Part shown: positions 20,301 to 35,300 of the stretch, piece by piece
How the letters are laid out: the number at the start of each line of letters is the position of its first letter
How positions within the stretch are numbered: the first letter of the stretch is position 1
DNA from: Bactericera cockerelli
Taxonomy: Eukaryota > Arthropoda > Insecta > Hemiptera > Triozidae
Reading direction: 5' to 3'
Assembly (NCBI GenBank): GCA_024516035.1
Contig: CM044955.1
Location: forward strand, 54,027,257 to 54,091,256
Length of the DNA stretch: 64,000 nucleotides
Translations under genes and position numbers: made by a program
Notes under the pieces: model-generated
What the model was told of the DNA's origin: nothing
Seen by the model: the letters and a program-made list of their open reading frames with translations, nothing else
Database searches by the model: none

Positions 20301-23300
20301 TTCACTCCAGCAAGACTCAGAACGGATCTAGAGTTCATATGGGGAATGGAGTATGGAGCGAAGAGTGCATGTAGGAAAGAAAGAGTGTTTAAATAGGGAG
20401 TAGACGACAAGTCTGGCTGGGAGACTATGAATAGAGTACGAGCAAGTAGTCTGGCTGGAGAACTTTAGAAAGGGAATAGACAACTAGTCTGGCTGGGAGA
20501 CTATGAATAGGGAGTAAACAAGTAGTGTGGCTTAGAAAGGGAAGAGACAAGTAGTCTGGCTGGGAGACTATCAATAGAGAGCGAGCAAATAGTCTGGCTG
20601 GAGAACTTTAGAAAGGGAATAGACAACTAGTCTGGCTGGGAGAACTTTCAATATAGAGTAGACAAGTATAGTCTGGCTGGGAGACTATGAATAGAGAGCG
20701 AGTAAGTAGTCTGGCTGGAGAATTTTAGAAAGGAATAGACAACTAGTCGGGCTGGGAGAACTTTCAATAGGGAGTAGACAAGTAGTCTGGCTGGGAGACT
20801 ATCAATAGAGAGCGAGCAAGTAGTCTGGCTGGGAGACTATCAATAGAGAGCGAGCAAGTAGTCTGGCTGGAGAACTTTAGAAAGGGAGTAGACAATTAGT
20901 CTGGCTGGGAGAACTTTAAATAGGGAGTAGACAAGTAGTCTGGCTGGGAGACTATCAATAGAGAGCGAGCAAGTAGTCTGGCTGGAGAACTTTAGAAAGG
21001 GAGTAGACAAGTAGTCTGGCTGGGAGAACTTTAAACAGGGAGTAGACAAGTAGTCTGGCTGGGAGACTATCAATAGAGTGAGCAAGTAGTCTGGCTGGGA
21101 GAACTTTAAATAGGGAGTAATATTAGCGTTCAATATTAGAGTTGAGATATTAAAATAAATAACATTCTGTAGAAAAACCGACCTCAGTAGCTTGATTGAT
21201 AAGGCGACAGGCTTGTAACCTGGAGTTTGGTAGTTCAAGTCTCAAGTTAAGAAAATATTTAGTAAAGCGAGTTTGAGTAGTTGTGATATCACGATTGTGA
21301 TTAACACAAGCGTGATATCTTTTTTTACCTCCTGTAGAAAAAAAGTCAGTCAGAATCAGTATAAATAGAAAAGTGAGAAGTTGTACTAGATGTACATGTA
21401 CTTGTACATGAATATCAGAACATAACTGGACAGCTGTTTCGAGCTTATATGCTCTCATCAGCAGGTAATAGTACTGAATATCCATGCCATCAAGTAACCT
21501 CTCTATTTTAATCAGTATAAACAGAAAAGTGAGAAGTTCTACTAGATGTACAATGTACATAATATGTACATAATACATATTATGTAAGTGTAAGATTATT
21601 TTACATAATATGTCGAATTTTCAACTATAAATGATGATGTCCAGTCCAAGAAAGGACATTCTTGCCGAGTTCCACTGCTCCACCCTGTATAAATAGTCCG
21701 TCTTTATACTTTAATGTGTGCTCAATTTATTCGTAGCTATCCGACTGCACAATTCATGCCTGCACAATGCACATCTACGTACCGGTAAGTTCACGTGCGT
21801 GGTGGTAAGTTAGGTAAGTTTCTGGTACACTGATGGTGAGTATGGGTAGAGCAGTCACGCGTTGTAATAAGCGCACGCATCAGTGACGTCTCTCATTATA
21901 ACTCTGTGATTTTCACTTGTTTGTTCGTTCGTAGGTTGCCACTATTAACATGTGGTTTTGATGGAATTTTGTAGGATTATCAATAATAATATGTATGAGA
22001 AATCATAATACCTAATAATATGTATGAGAATCAATAATACCTAATATGTATGAGAATCAATAGACCCTTTTTGAAAGTTCGCCAGTAGTAATCCTGAGAT
22101 TCCTTAAGCCAAAAATTAAAAAAAAAGAAATCAGTATAATCAGTATAGAAAATATTGACTCTTTCGATAGAAGAACAACAACTAGGCGTGGTTAGAGCAA
22201 AACATTTCTTACCACCTGACCCTCATCAGAGTGCTATTATTCTGTGGTCATATACACAAATTTAATTATGAAAATTTCATGCATTGGTGGTATCGGAACC
22301 AACGGATCTCCATACTAATTGGCTTACCAGACAAGCGCCTTGCCCACCTCAACTAACCAATGCCTTTATCAATACTATTTTTTATAAAATGAACAACATC
22401 TCTCCATATAGCAAAATGGTATTTTATAAACAATATACACCCTGGCTGCGGTATTATCAACAGTAGGTAGACCAGGATCCGTTGGTTCGAATCCCAACCA
22501 GTGCATGAATTTTTCCTCATTAATTTGAGTTTAAAACCACATAATGATGAGACTCTGAGGGTTAGGTGGTAGAAAATGCTTTGAGCATTTCCCTTGCCTG
22601 GTGGTTATCTTCCACTAAAGAGTGTTATTATTATTATTAGCTGGGGAATTAATACTAAAGAAGTAAAGATGTTCCCCTGATAATAATTGAACTACATCAC
22701 AGTATACAATATTGAAAATACCGATACTGTGGCAGTACCCAATACTTCAAGTATAGTGTGTCAATTCTCAATTGTGGTCTATGAACCTATACATTTTTAA
22801 ATATGTCAATACTATCGTATACACTATATAATGCATGAAATTGTGTACCTATTACCTATATGAATGTATTTGATTTGCAACAAGATGGCATAGATTATGG
22901 ATTATGTTCCAATCACTGTCGATCTTATTATACTGATCCGATCCATGTTGATCGAATCCAAAGATGCTGAAATCTCAATAGAATATTTCAATTCTAGCAA
23001 GATACAAGAGACCTGATGGACCTGATGGATATTTCAATTCTAATAATAATAATATTAGACATTCATCTTAAGTTCAATTAGTGCTGCAAGTATAATGGGT
23101 TTGGGAAAATGTAAAGAAAAAAATAGTTTAGTGATTTATTTATAATGTCAGCGTAAGACAGGTGGTCCCATTATTCCAACAGTTCAACAAGCACCTCTTT
23201 ATTAAGTTCAATAATTTAATACCAAAAGATACAACAAGATATAAGTACATTTTTTTTATTTTTTTTTCCGTAGCCAGCATGAAACAGGAGCTACTGTAGA

Positions 23301-26300
23301 CGCTTGTGGTCTGTGTTGTAGCCTGCCCATCCCGAAGTATGCCTCCCCTCTGATGGGCGAGAAGTGACACAATACTTCCCATTCAGGTGCTGGGTCAACA
23401 CGAGTGCACCGGAAGGTATCAACTCACAAACAACTGTAACCAAAATTTAAATACAAATTTTTGTTGGAGCGGGGGTTCGAACCTAGGACCTTCCGCATGG
23501 CAAGCGAGTGCTTCACCACTGAGCTAATTGTGCGCTCATACATAGAAGATTCAGAAGAGCCCGATTATACTGCCCGATAAAAACTAAAGAAACAACAAAC
23601 AGTAAGGTGTTCAAGCGCTATTTTGATAAAATGAAATTCTCAAATATATATACGAGTAAAGATTCATGCACTGGGTGGGATTCGAACCAACGGATCTCCT
23701 GGATTACCAGACTAGCGCCTTGAGCACTTCCACTACTGCCCGTAGTCCAGAGATCCTGAGTTCGATCCCCGGTCGGAGCAGATTTTTCACACAAAAAATT
23801 CTGTTCCCTCCGAACATGTGAGGCTGGCCATTCCGGCCCTACCTAGGCTGGTGGAGGTTAATATGGGTAGCTGGTATGATTCCCAGTGAATGGAGGGTAA
23901 AACCCCCGTCCTGTCTACCTCATGTCAGGACGTTAAAACCAAATAAAATCAATGGACATGAAAGGAGCCTAAGACATTGGATCTGGGCGTCCATATAACC
24001 CTCTCACCACCGTGATTTAGGTATCAATACCTATCTGACGGACACGGAATTATTGTTAATATTATTATTATGAACCACTAGTTACTTAGGTATTCTGCTC
24101 AGGTACGGAAATGCAACACAACTCTAGCGTGCATGCGTCTTTGTTCTGGTCGTCTAGTTCCTGATGCATCTGATGCAACTCTCTACTTACAGCTTTCTTT
24201 TGGTATAATGAGCTGGACCCATATGTATTTCTGTAGTTGCGAGAACCGCCTCCGAAGGGTAACGGTTGTGACTACTGCCAATGGATCAGAGTCTACAGCA
24301 CAACAGATTTCGTTTCGTCACTGAAGTTAAGCAACGTCCAGAGATGTTAGGACTTGGATGGATAGGTGACTATTCAAATTCGAAACCTTGTGATGCTGGC
24401 TATTACCGGCCCAAGCCTGGCTAGATGAGTCTAATGTGTACTTTCCAGCGAATGGAGGGAAAAACCCCTTATCGATATAACCTCATAGGGACGTGAGACC
24501 CCAAAGGCATAACAAAAAAGACGTTGAGCCAAAAATTATCATGCAATGTAGCCAGCCCCCGTGACGTGACGGTTGTGACTACTGCCCGTAGTCCAGAGAT
24601 CCTAAGTTCGATTTCCGGTTGGAGCAGACTTTTCGAAGAATATGCTGTTCCTTCCAAGCACATGAGTCTGGAACTTCGGGCCCTACCCAGGCTGGGTGAG
24701 GATAATGTGGGTAGCGGATACCATTCCCAGGGAATGGAGGGCAAAACCCCCACCCTGACTAAACATCTAAAATCAGGATGTTAAAACTAAAATAGAATAA
24801 ACTGGTCACAATAGATCTAATTAGGTCGCAGTGTTAATTGTAAGAGTTTCAACGAAAACCCTGCAACCAGGTCAGATAATAAAATACATTCTCATAATCA
24901 TTTTTCCAACAGTACCAACACTGCAGGTACGTGACAGCAGCTGATACTTTCCCTTACTGAGTTTTATAAAGATTATTATCTTCACCAGGATATGAAATGT
25001 CACAGTTATTAGTATTTGATCTATATAAAATAACAAGGTTTTTAGAGCAAAAAACATAGTTCAGTGTTTTCATTCCATCTTCTTGAAGAAAATCATTTTC
25101 CGCCATTCTCGTAGATAATATAGAGAACATGGTTAGTATCATTTATCATTTTTTTTTTTTTTTTTTAGTTCAAACGACCTCAGTAGCTCGGTCGATAAGC
25201 GTAGTCGTGACCTGGGAATCGTTGGTTCGAGCCTCAAGTACGTCAGAAATTTAGTAAGGCGGGTTTGAGTAATTGTGATTATTATTATTATAGTAAGCTT
25301 TATTAGGTAGAACAAATATATATACAGTAAAATTCAATTAAATTATAAAGAAAAAAGAACAAAAACATTGAGCAAAGATACAAGAACCAAAAAGAGAATG
25401 TCCTACCTAAAGGGCAGGGTTATTGCCTGTGGCAATCTCTTCCACCCAACCCTTTTTTTTTGTTTTTGTGATCCTGCGGAAACAACATAAAAGAGGAAAG
25501 TTTTCTAGAATTCTCGGCTCTCCATTTAAATTTGCCTCTAATATGATCTCTATTTTGGACAATAGAATGTACCGACCTGTATGTCATTTTGTTAAAAAAA
25601 AAAAAAAAAGATCAATAAAATACCACAACACCAGAAGTTTGAATTTGACTGTCATGTCTGTCCTGCTTTCTGTATGCGACCAAATATTATTATTAATGGT
25701 TATAACTTCACGATGCTTGAATTTTAACTTCTACATGTATAAAAAATGTATCGTGTATTCTTTGTGCCATTATAGTGGTCGGATAAATTATTGGATAATT
25801 ATTATCAATGTACGCAAATAAAATTAATTGTTCAGGTGTCGACACTTAGATTTACATAATGCTTTTTTATGTTCACATATACATTAGCAATTTAGCATCC
25901 TGAATCATTCGGTACCATCATCGATATCATAAGCAACCACCATATCAATTATTGTTGAACAAAAACCTCTTTAGCTACACCAACAACAACAAACTATGTA
26001 TTAACACAAAACAACAACATTAACACTAAATAAATTATGATCATCATATTTTTTTACTTCCGATAAATTTCTAATATCTGAAGTAAATTTTTTAATCGGA
26101 AGTATTTATTTTTTATTTTTAAACAAAATCAACAACAATAATAACACAAAAAAAAACAAATTGAAAATTTATTTTAAGATAAATAGAACAATATTAATTT
26201 GATATTTACAGTTGTTTCGTTATCTGGGGCGAGTTAATGCCTTAGTTCTCTGCCACTTAACCCACGTCAAATCAAGAGCGGTAAAAAAAACCATTATCAT

Positions 26301-29300
26301 CATTGATGATGGTGCGCGCACGATGATAGCTCAGTCGGATAGTCCTAAGTTCAAATCCCAGAGCCGACAAAAATTTGTATTAAAAATTTGATTACAGTTG
26401 TTTGTAACCGGTGCGTTGGCTTCGCACCTAAATGGGAATTATTTTGTCACTTCACTCACTTCTCGACAATCTACGGGGAGGCATACTACGGGATGGGCAA
26501 GCTCCAAAGGCAAGCTAATAAATACAATACTTATCTTTTTAAAATAGAATAAGGAAAGTAAAAAGGCTGCGAAACATTCTCCTTAAAAAAATTATAAAGG
26601 TCATTATTATCATACACCTAGTATGTGTATGTGTATTGCAGCATTCCACAACACAGCTTTAATTAATATCTCATCAATGAGAAGCACTGATGAAATTTCC
26701 AATATTAATTATTATTAGATATTAATGAGTGGAATTCACTGTTTTCATTTCCAAACATAAATCAGTCACCCGGCGATATGTTTGATTGGAGGCCTGACTT
26801 ACGTAAGCATGAGTGTAATAAGTTGATTATAATGAGAGATTTTGTAATGAAGAACGTCCCTCGTCACGATCGTTGTGGGTAGCACAGAATTAGTGCACTG
26901 GTAGACTGGTAGGTAATCCAGCTAGCGTAGGGATCCGTTGATTCGAATACCACCCAGTGAATGAATTTTTCTTCATTAATGTGAGTGTGTGACCACATAA
27001 TAATAAGACTCTGAGGGTTAGGTGGTAGAAAATGCTTTGAGCATTAACCTTGTCTAGTTGCACTGTGATGGTTGGAAACCTCAACATGAGGGACGGCCTG
27101 GCCTCAGCTTTGATCTTATTTTATAAAAGCGCACGAATATAGCTCAGGTGTTAAGGCTTAAGCACTCGCTCGCCATGCGGAAGGTCCTATGATCGAACCC
27201 CCGCGCCGACAAAAAAAATTGTATTAAAAAATTGGTTACAGCACCTAAATGGGAAGTATTGTGTCACTTCTAGCCCATCAGAGCGGGGGCATACTACGGG
27301 ATGGGCAGGCTACAACACAGACCACAAGCGTGTACACTGTACAGTCGCTCCTGTTTCATGGCTACAAAATTAAAAAGGCTGTGAAACACTCATGTTTAAA
27401 ATAAAAAAAAAATAGGTCTCTAGTGACCTTGGTCTAGTTTGCACCTCATTCAAGGTTCTCGCGCGCCTTGTTCACTCTCAAGTATCCACTCATCCCTTAT
27501 CTAACTCTATATTTTCTTCTTCTATTGTATAGTCAACGTAGCCGAGTGGGTATTGCAAGTGCACTACCCACTAGTTTGGGGTGAACTGAGTTCGAATCCC
27601 AGCAGAAATTTTTCTGCTCTGTACTTGGATGTACGGTGTCTACTCATACCTCGTGAGGAAAAATGAGTATCTGCTTTAATGCGAGCAGCGACCAGTGGCG
27701 GAATTGTGGGCAAAATAAGATAATAGGACATTGAAGATACGGAAAAGAAGATGCACTATCCACTAAAATGGTGATAGAAAAGTCCCATAATTCTGAGCTA
27801 TCCACCAAAAATGTGATATAACATAACAACGCAACACAGATTTAAAACATTGAAATTAAAACACATACACACACTCTAACATCAAATCCTGGAGAAAAAT
27901 TCTACATTAGACACCTCTACTTTCTTGCGTCTTGGAAGTCTGACAAATTGGGCGCTATAAATCAAAACAGCTAAATGAGTTGATTTGATTTATAGTGAAC
28001 CTTTTATTAGGCTAGCACATATATCACTGACTAAACAGCTAAACAAGTAAAGTTAGCAAAAATATTAGTAACATACAGGGTGCGACCGGAAAAGTTTCTT
28101 TTTGAAACGATAGTAAAAAAACAAAAACGAACACATTCCGATTTCTAATATTTATCGGAAGTAACAAAGTATTAATTACTAGAAATAATAGATAAAGGAA
28201 AAATTCTGTTTTCAATGGAAAGATTGGAAAGAAGAAAAATTCATATGTATTGGAATTTTATTTTAAAATTGTACTATTCAAGTGGTTGAAAATAATATCT
28301 AGAACATGATGCCACTTTTTAGCCCCATCTTGGCAGTATAAACAAGGTGCATAATATTTCTATTTAAATTCTACAGCATAGATCTTGCAAGTTGCGGTTA
28401 AGGTCACAACAGCATTCGCATTAGAATAAAATTATGTTATAAATATCGCAAGTCGTGCGGTAAGGTCGCAAGATATCTCAAGGCAAAAGATGAGAACAAA
28501 CAGTACATTCACTTTCAAGATGCCACCCTAGAAACCGCACTCAGATTTCTGTGACTACTGTGACTAATCTGTGACTACCTACTTGAATAGTAGATTTTTT
28601 TTACGGGCGACTTTTCTTTTTTTTAAGGAGAGGTGGTAAAATTTGTAGACGAACACTAGATTTTACCCTGGTGAACATGAACAGTGTGAGTACACGGACA
28701 ACAGTGCATCACCCTAACTAAAAGCTACCTCTCCCACTAAACATATGATCCTGGAACCGTTCAAAACATTACATCGGGTAATTTGACAGGAGAAAAAATC
28801 TGTTAGGAATCATTTTTGCAAGGAACTATTAATAATAATACTCTTTAGTGGAAGGTATCCACCAGGCGAGGTTAATGCTCAAAGCATTTTCTACCAATTA
28901 ACCCTCAGAGTCTTATTATTATGTGAATTATGTGTCAAATTTACTGTTCAATGTTTCAATCGGTGCCGAGACTATGAGCCAGAAACCTCATACTGTGCTA
29001 AGAACTTGACATTTGGCGTTTTTGTATATAATCGTAACCACTGAGCGCACGAATAGCACAGTGGTTAAGCACTCGCTTTACATGCGGAAGGTCCCGGGTT
29101 CGAACCCCCGCGCCGGCAAAAGTTTGTATTCATAATTTGGTTACAGTTCTTTGTAAGGGATACCTTCCGGTGCGCTCGTGTTGACCCAGCACCTAAATGG
29201 GAAGTATTGTGTCACTTCTCGCCCATCAGAGGGGAGGCATACCACGGGATGGGCAGGCTGCAACACAGACCACAAGCGTCTACAGTAGCTCCTGTTTCAT

Positions 29301-32300
29301 GGAAATAAAAAAAGGCTGTGTAACACTCATCTTTTTAAAAAAATAAAAAAAGGTGTTTTCAAGAGTTGGTGCTCCGCATGCACAAGCACACTCTTTCTTT
29401 CTCTCTCTCTTTCTCTCACACACACACTCTCTCTCTTTCTCTCACACAGTCCGTCTCTCCCACACACAATTAAACACACACTATTTCTTTCACACCCACA
29501 CACAGCATCTCCAGACTTAAAATTGACAGACCTTAGCCATATCGAATATCGACTACTCAAATCAATCAACTGCTTTGGGTCCCACCCAAATCCCTGGCAC
29601 GTTCAATGAAGCTTACAAAAACAGGTGATATCCCGGTTATTGTCTGGTGATGTGCAATTAGTCTCGCGCATTACATACATAATTAGCTGCTCATTATCTG
29701 AGCCGGGCTGCGGTTCAATCAACCACAACACAAACATCACATCCCGCGATGGGATGACTATACTTGAAGCGTTACAGGATGACAGTTTCAGTGTGTTTCA
29801 GTATCCGGTGTTTACTACTTGATTTAAGTCCGCAATGTACGGCAATGCCTCGAGTGTAGTGTCGGGTTATGAAAATGAAATATAGGGCCATGTCTCCTTA
29901 CGCAACTAGTGTACAGCCTCAGTATCATCAGAAAAGTGAGAAGTTGTACCTACTCAGTAAGAACCAGGAGGTTAGGTCAGAGATTAGATTAGGTATACGA
30001 GGTCTGTCCCGAAAGTTCGTATAAAAGTGTTCTGGCAACGCTGGAAGGCAAAGTGGGGAGGCAATTTGGGCTATTTCCCCTTCTACAACATCCAAACAAT
30101 TCTCAGTGTGCGTTCGATCGCCTTACGATAAAAACTGGATCGTCCCGGTACCTGTGAAGTGACCCCTCTCTCTATCACTCGTCGGCATGGAACTCTCAGT
30201 CATTCAAGAACAGCGCGTCATCATCAAATTTCTCGTAAAACTCGGCAAGAATGGGCACGAAATTTTTAATGATCTCAACCAAGTTTATGGAGATGATGTT
30301 TTCAAGGAACCAACAGTCCACAAGTGGGTAAAAAGATTTCGTGAGGGCCGAGAAAGTCTCGAAGATGACCCTCGGTCAGGACGTCCTTCCACTTCCAGCA
30401 CTTCTAACAATGTGGAAAGAATTCGATCCTGTGTCCTGCAGGACCGTCGTTTAACCGTCAGACAGGTGTCTGAAGAGCTTTCTTTGAGCAAAACAACTAT
30501 TTGGCGCGAGAGGGGCGGTGGATCCTCCACCACGACAATGCCCCCGCTCACACCTCTCTCGTTGTGCGTGAGTTTTCTGGCTGCCAATTCGATCATAGCG
30601 ACTGAACACCCCCCTTATTCATCGGATTTGGCACCCTGTGACTTCTTTTTATTCCCAAAAACAAAATTGGTGCTTCGGGGGCGGCATTTGGGGGACGTTG
30701 AGGCCATTAAAGCAGCAACGACGAGTCAGCTGAAGAGACTTCAAACTGAGGACTTTCAAGGAGCCTTCAAACAGTGGAAACGGCGTTGGCAGAAGTGCAT
30801 TGTGTCCCAGGGAGAGTACTTTGAAGGAGACAAAATTGAATTACCCGATTAATTGTAATATAAAATTTTTATTTCATTTTTATACGAACTTTCGGGACAG
30901 ACCTCGTATAACGATTTCAAATATTTTATTTGTTTAGGTATTATAAACAAGAAAATTAGTTTTATATTTTGCCTGTTAGGTATTAGCCAGAGATCAATGA
31001 TCAGAACATAACTAGCTCTCGTTCCAACAACCACTCTCACTCTCATAATCCCCAAATCTCCTTCTCAACCGTCACACAACGCACTCTGATTGGTTATTTC
31101 GCTCTAATCAACCAATCAGAGTGCGTTGTGTGACGGTTCAAGGGGAGATTTGGGGATTATGAGAATGAGAGTGGTTTCTAAAACGAGGGCCTGGACAGCT
31201 ATTTCGAGCTTTCAGCTTAATGAAGAAAATGGCTCTACTTAGATGAGTAGATCTGAATATCTATACCTGCCCTAACTTTCTCTGTGTTATGTTTCAGCTA
31301 ATATAATAAAATATCAGCAAGGATCTTTCAGGACAGAAAGGCACGATATTATCCATTAAAATAATGTTACCGTTTGGGTTGTGGTATTGGTAACATAAAA
31401 CTAAAGTTTAAAGGAGAGGACGAATCGGTGGATCTTTACTGTACCTATGTGGCATGAAGGCAGAAGGCCCCTTATGAATAGACTTTTCTTTCACATATAT
31501 ATCTCCCTTGCCTTTACCCATATTAGCTTATGTTGCTTTTGGGGTCGGCATTGTTCAACCTCATGGTTGAGGTTGGTAGGGTGGAGCACGTTTTTTTATG
31601 GCTGGATGCCCTTCCTAACGCCAACGATTCTATTTGATTTAACGTCCTGGATTAGGACGGGGGTTTTACCCTCCATTCGCTGGGAATCGTACCAGCTACC
31701 CACATTAACCTCACCCAGCCTGGGTTGGGCCGGAAATGACAGCCTCACTGTTTTGGATGGAACAGAATTTTCTTCGAAAAGTCTGCCCCAGCCGGGAGTT
31801 GAACTCGGGAACTCTGGACTACGGGCAGTAGTCACAACCATTACGCCACGGAGGCTGTTTCACATCAAGAAAGTAATAATAATAATAATAATAATGAGTT
31901 TTATTGTGAAATACACAGTCTCTTCTTTTTCCTTCCTAAACAAGTACATTTGTAATGGTCTGGTTATCCAGAGGTCGCGGGTTCGAAACCTGGCCGGGAC
32001 ATGACATGTTATCCTCCCATTTGGGATTTTTACCACATACTAATACGTCTTGGGCTTACTGCTGGAATAATGGGACTTAATAGTCTTAATCGGGCAGTAT
32101 AAATAAGGCAATATTATTATTATTATTATTTGTACTTTTCAGGATTTTTTTGTACTTTACAGTGCCTTCTCAAACTATGCGTACTATAGATCCTAATTCT
32201 ATTACCTAGTTCTTTGCTATTTGTTTACTACATGCACTCTGACAAACATCGGGTTTCCCGTTGTTTGGAAATGAGTAAGTAATACGATTTATGAGGTAAT

Positions 32301-35300
32301 TTCAGTTGATCTACCTATTACAGAGGTATGCGAACACATTGAATATAGATAATATTTTATGTGCATACTCGTTGAATTTAATGCACTATTTTCATGTTTT
32401 GTGGTTAGTGTTTTGTGCTTAGGCTGTTGTTATTCTTATATTAGTCTGGCTGGGGGACTATAAACAGAGGGAGTAGACCAGTAGTCTGGCTGGGGGACTA
32501 TAAACAGGGAGTAGACCAGCATTGGCTTGGTTCTGGGGACCCTTGTCAATTATTAGCCTCCTTGTAAAGACAGTGGTACAAGTGCTGAGTAATTCCTCCA
32601 CTGTCTGGCTACCATCGTTCAAGGTGACGCCACCGTATGATGATGATGATTCTTATATTATATTATATATTAGCGACGTAAACATGGTGTTGTTTCAACA
32701 GCAACGGAAGCTACGCCTAGAATAATATCGAACTGGGTTGGTAAGTAACGTTTAGTGTGTTATGTATCCTTTTAGCTTTTTGGATAATTGCTAACACAAA
32801 CAATAGTCGCTTCCACAATTAGGATCTCCGACATAGAAAGCATTTTCACACCTTTTGCTTTAGAGTTGATCCCCCCAAAAATGAATATGTGGTTAACTTG
32901 TACGTACATATTTTTTGAAACACACTGTATTATCCCGTACTTCTACAAATATTTGTTTACCCTGTCATAATCAGCATCTTTTCAGACTGAGAAATCTTAC
33001 AACAAGTCATGCCATTCTGGTTGCAGAGATTCTCTGCCCAAAAATTCCGTTTCAGAGAGGACTTGAACCCACAAACCTCGAACCAAGAAGCAGAGAGGTG
33101 CATTGCATAGCTGTTCACTAGGATTGTGTTTTGCTCGTGTTATCTTATCTATTTTCCGGGTCTTTCAAATACAAGCTCTAATTGGAGTTTTAGCTAGTCA
33201 TAAGAAATAATTCATAAAGTCTAAGGGTGGTATGCTGTATGCCGAGTCCTCACTGTAGGGATGCCTGGGTCATTTGTCCCTTCAGGTAATTTTGTTATGC
33301 AGAGACGTTTGTTTGAAGCGCCTGTGCGCATGCGCATTCAGATGTCTCTTGATAGAAGAGATTGAAATAACTGTCAAGGTCGAAGTTTTCTCTATAGCAA
33401 GCTCGGGACCACCCTACAGTGAACCCTATAGGGATAAAAAAAAAAAAAACGTCTCTGCATACCAGCCTAAGTAAGGTGGTCCAACCAAAACTAAAGTACC
33501 GATTAAAATTTAATCAACTATAATCAAATTTCCACCTCAAATTCAACATTTAACGACCAAGTAGAAGCTTAATAGGTCAATCAAAATTTAAAAGACCATT
33601 TAATTTGATAAGCAAATCGCCCTTTGTAGTAGCTATTGTATTTTAACATGCAACTCGGCTTAGTCCGATAGGAGGTTAGGTCAGAGATTAAGTTCTAGGT
33701 ACAACAATTTCAAATATGTATTTTATTAGCTTGATAAGCAGAATATTGAAATGTAACATGTTAGGTGATAGTGGTGATTTTAATTGGTATCATGTTATCA
33801 GTAAAAATATGCAACTTGGAATATTTGAATGGTCAATGGCATTTTGAAATCACAAGTTCTTGTCAGATCGCTACAGGCAACGTTAAGTGAGTAGGTCTTG
33901 GTAGGTGATCCGATCACATAATTCTAACCTTCGAGATTGTGGCTGTTTGCGCCAAACCCAGGCTGGGTGAGGATAATGTGATTGATTGGATGAGCTCACA
34001 TGTGAGAACCCTGCCACTTAAAAGAAAGCCAAAAAATAATGTGGTTTCCTGCAAATGGATTTTTCTTTTCTCTTTTGGTTTTTTTTCTTTGGATTTAACG
34101 TCACTTCTAACTGCATGGTCACATCACGAAAACTTCTGACTAAACTTGATGTTGAAAAACGCTAGGCAAAAAAAAAAACAGCTGGATGGTTAATCAAATG
34201 ACTTACCTTTATATTTGGTAACATAGTCGTTTCCGAATATGTTCAGTGTCCTGTAGGGGTTGACTGAGACGCACACTTCTCCTATATACGTGTAGATTTG
34301 GCCATGGTTGAATCTGAAATTTGGAAGAGAAAAAAATAATTCTCTAACTATGTAAAATATATTTCAAAGGTAAAACATTTCTTCAAACTCACTACCGAGA
34401 GGAAGACTACCTCGGATGCTCGAGCTATTGCCCCTTTGGATGGCCTGTGATGTTTAGTATCAGGAACTGATGCGAAAAAAAAAATTGAATATTAATTTTC
34501 TTCTGTCATCACACTCATCACATGATGACGGTCATCAACGTCATCATCACAAGATAAATAATGTGGTAGTTAGATAATGACAAAAAATTATAGCACATCT
34601 TCTAGTGAAGGAGGAGAAGGAGAAGGAGGAAGAGAAGGAGGGGGGACGAGGAGAAGAAGGAGAAGGGGAGGAGGAGGACGGGTGAAGAAGGAGAAGGGGA
34701 GGAGAAGGAGAAGTAGGGAGGAGAGGAGGAGGAGCAGAGCAGGAGGAGGAGGAGGAGGAGGAGGAGAGGAGGAGGAGGAGCAGGAGCAGGAGGAGGAGGA
34801 GCAGGAGCAGGAGCAGGAGCAGGAGGAGAGGAGGAGGAGAGGAGGAGGAGGAGCAGGAGCAGGAGGAGGAGGAGGAGGAGGAGGCAGGAGCAGGAGCAGG
34901 AGGAGGAGGAGGAGGAGGAGGAGGAGGAGGAGCAGGAGCAGGAGCAGGAGGAGGAGGAGGAGGAGGAGGAGGAGGAGGAGCAGGAGCAGGAGGAGGAGGA
35001 GGAGCAGGAGCAGGAGCAGGAGGAGGAGGAGGAGGAGGAGCAGGAGCAGGAGGAGGAGGAGGAGGAGGAGGAGGAGGAGGAGGAGCAGGAGCAGGAGCAG
35101 GAGGAGGAGGAGGAGGAGAGGAGGAGGAGGAGCAGGAGCAGGAGGAGGAGGAGGAGCAGGAGCAGGAGCAGGAGCAGGAGGAGGAGGAGGAGGAGGAGGA
35201 GCAGGAGCAGGAGGAGGAAGAGGAGGAGGAGGAGGAGGAGCAGGAGCAGGAGGAGGAGGAGGAGGAGCAGGAGCAGGAGGAGGAAGAGGAGGAGGAGGAG

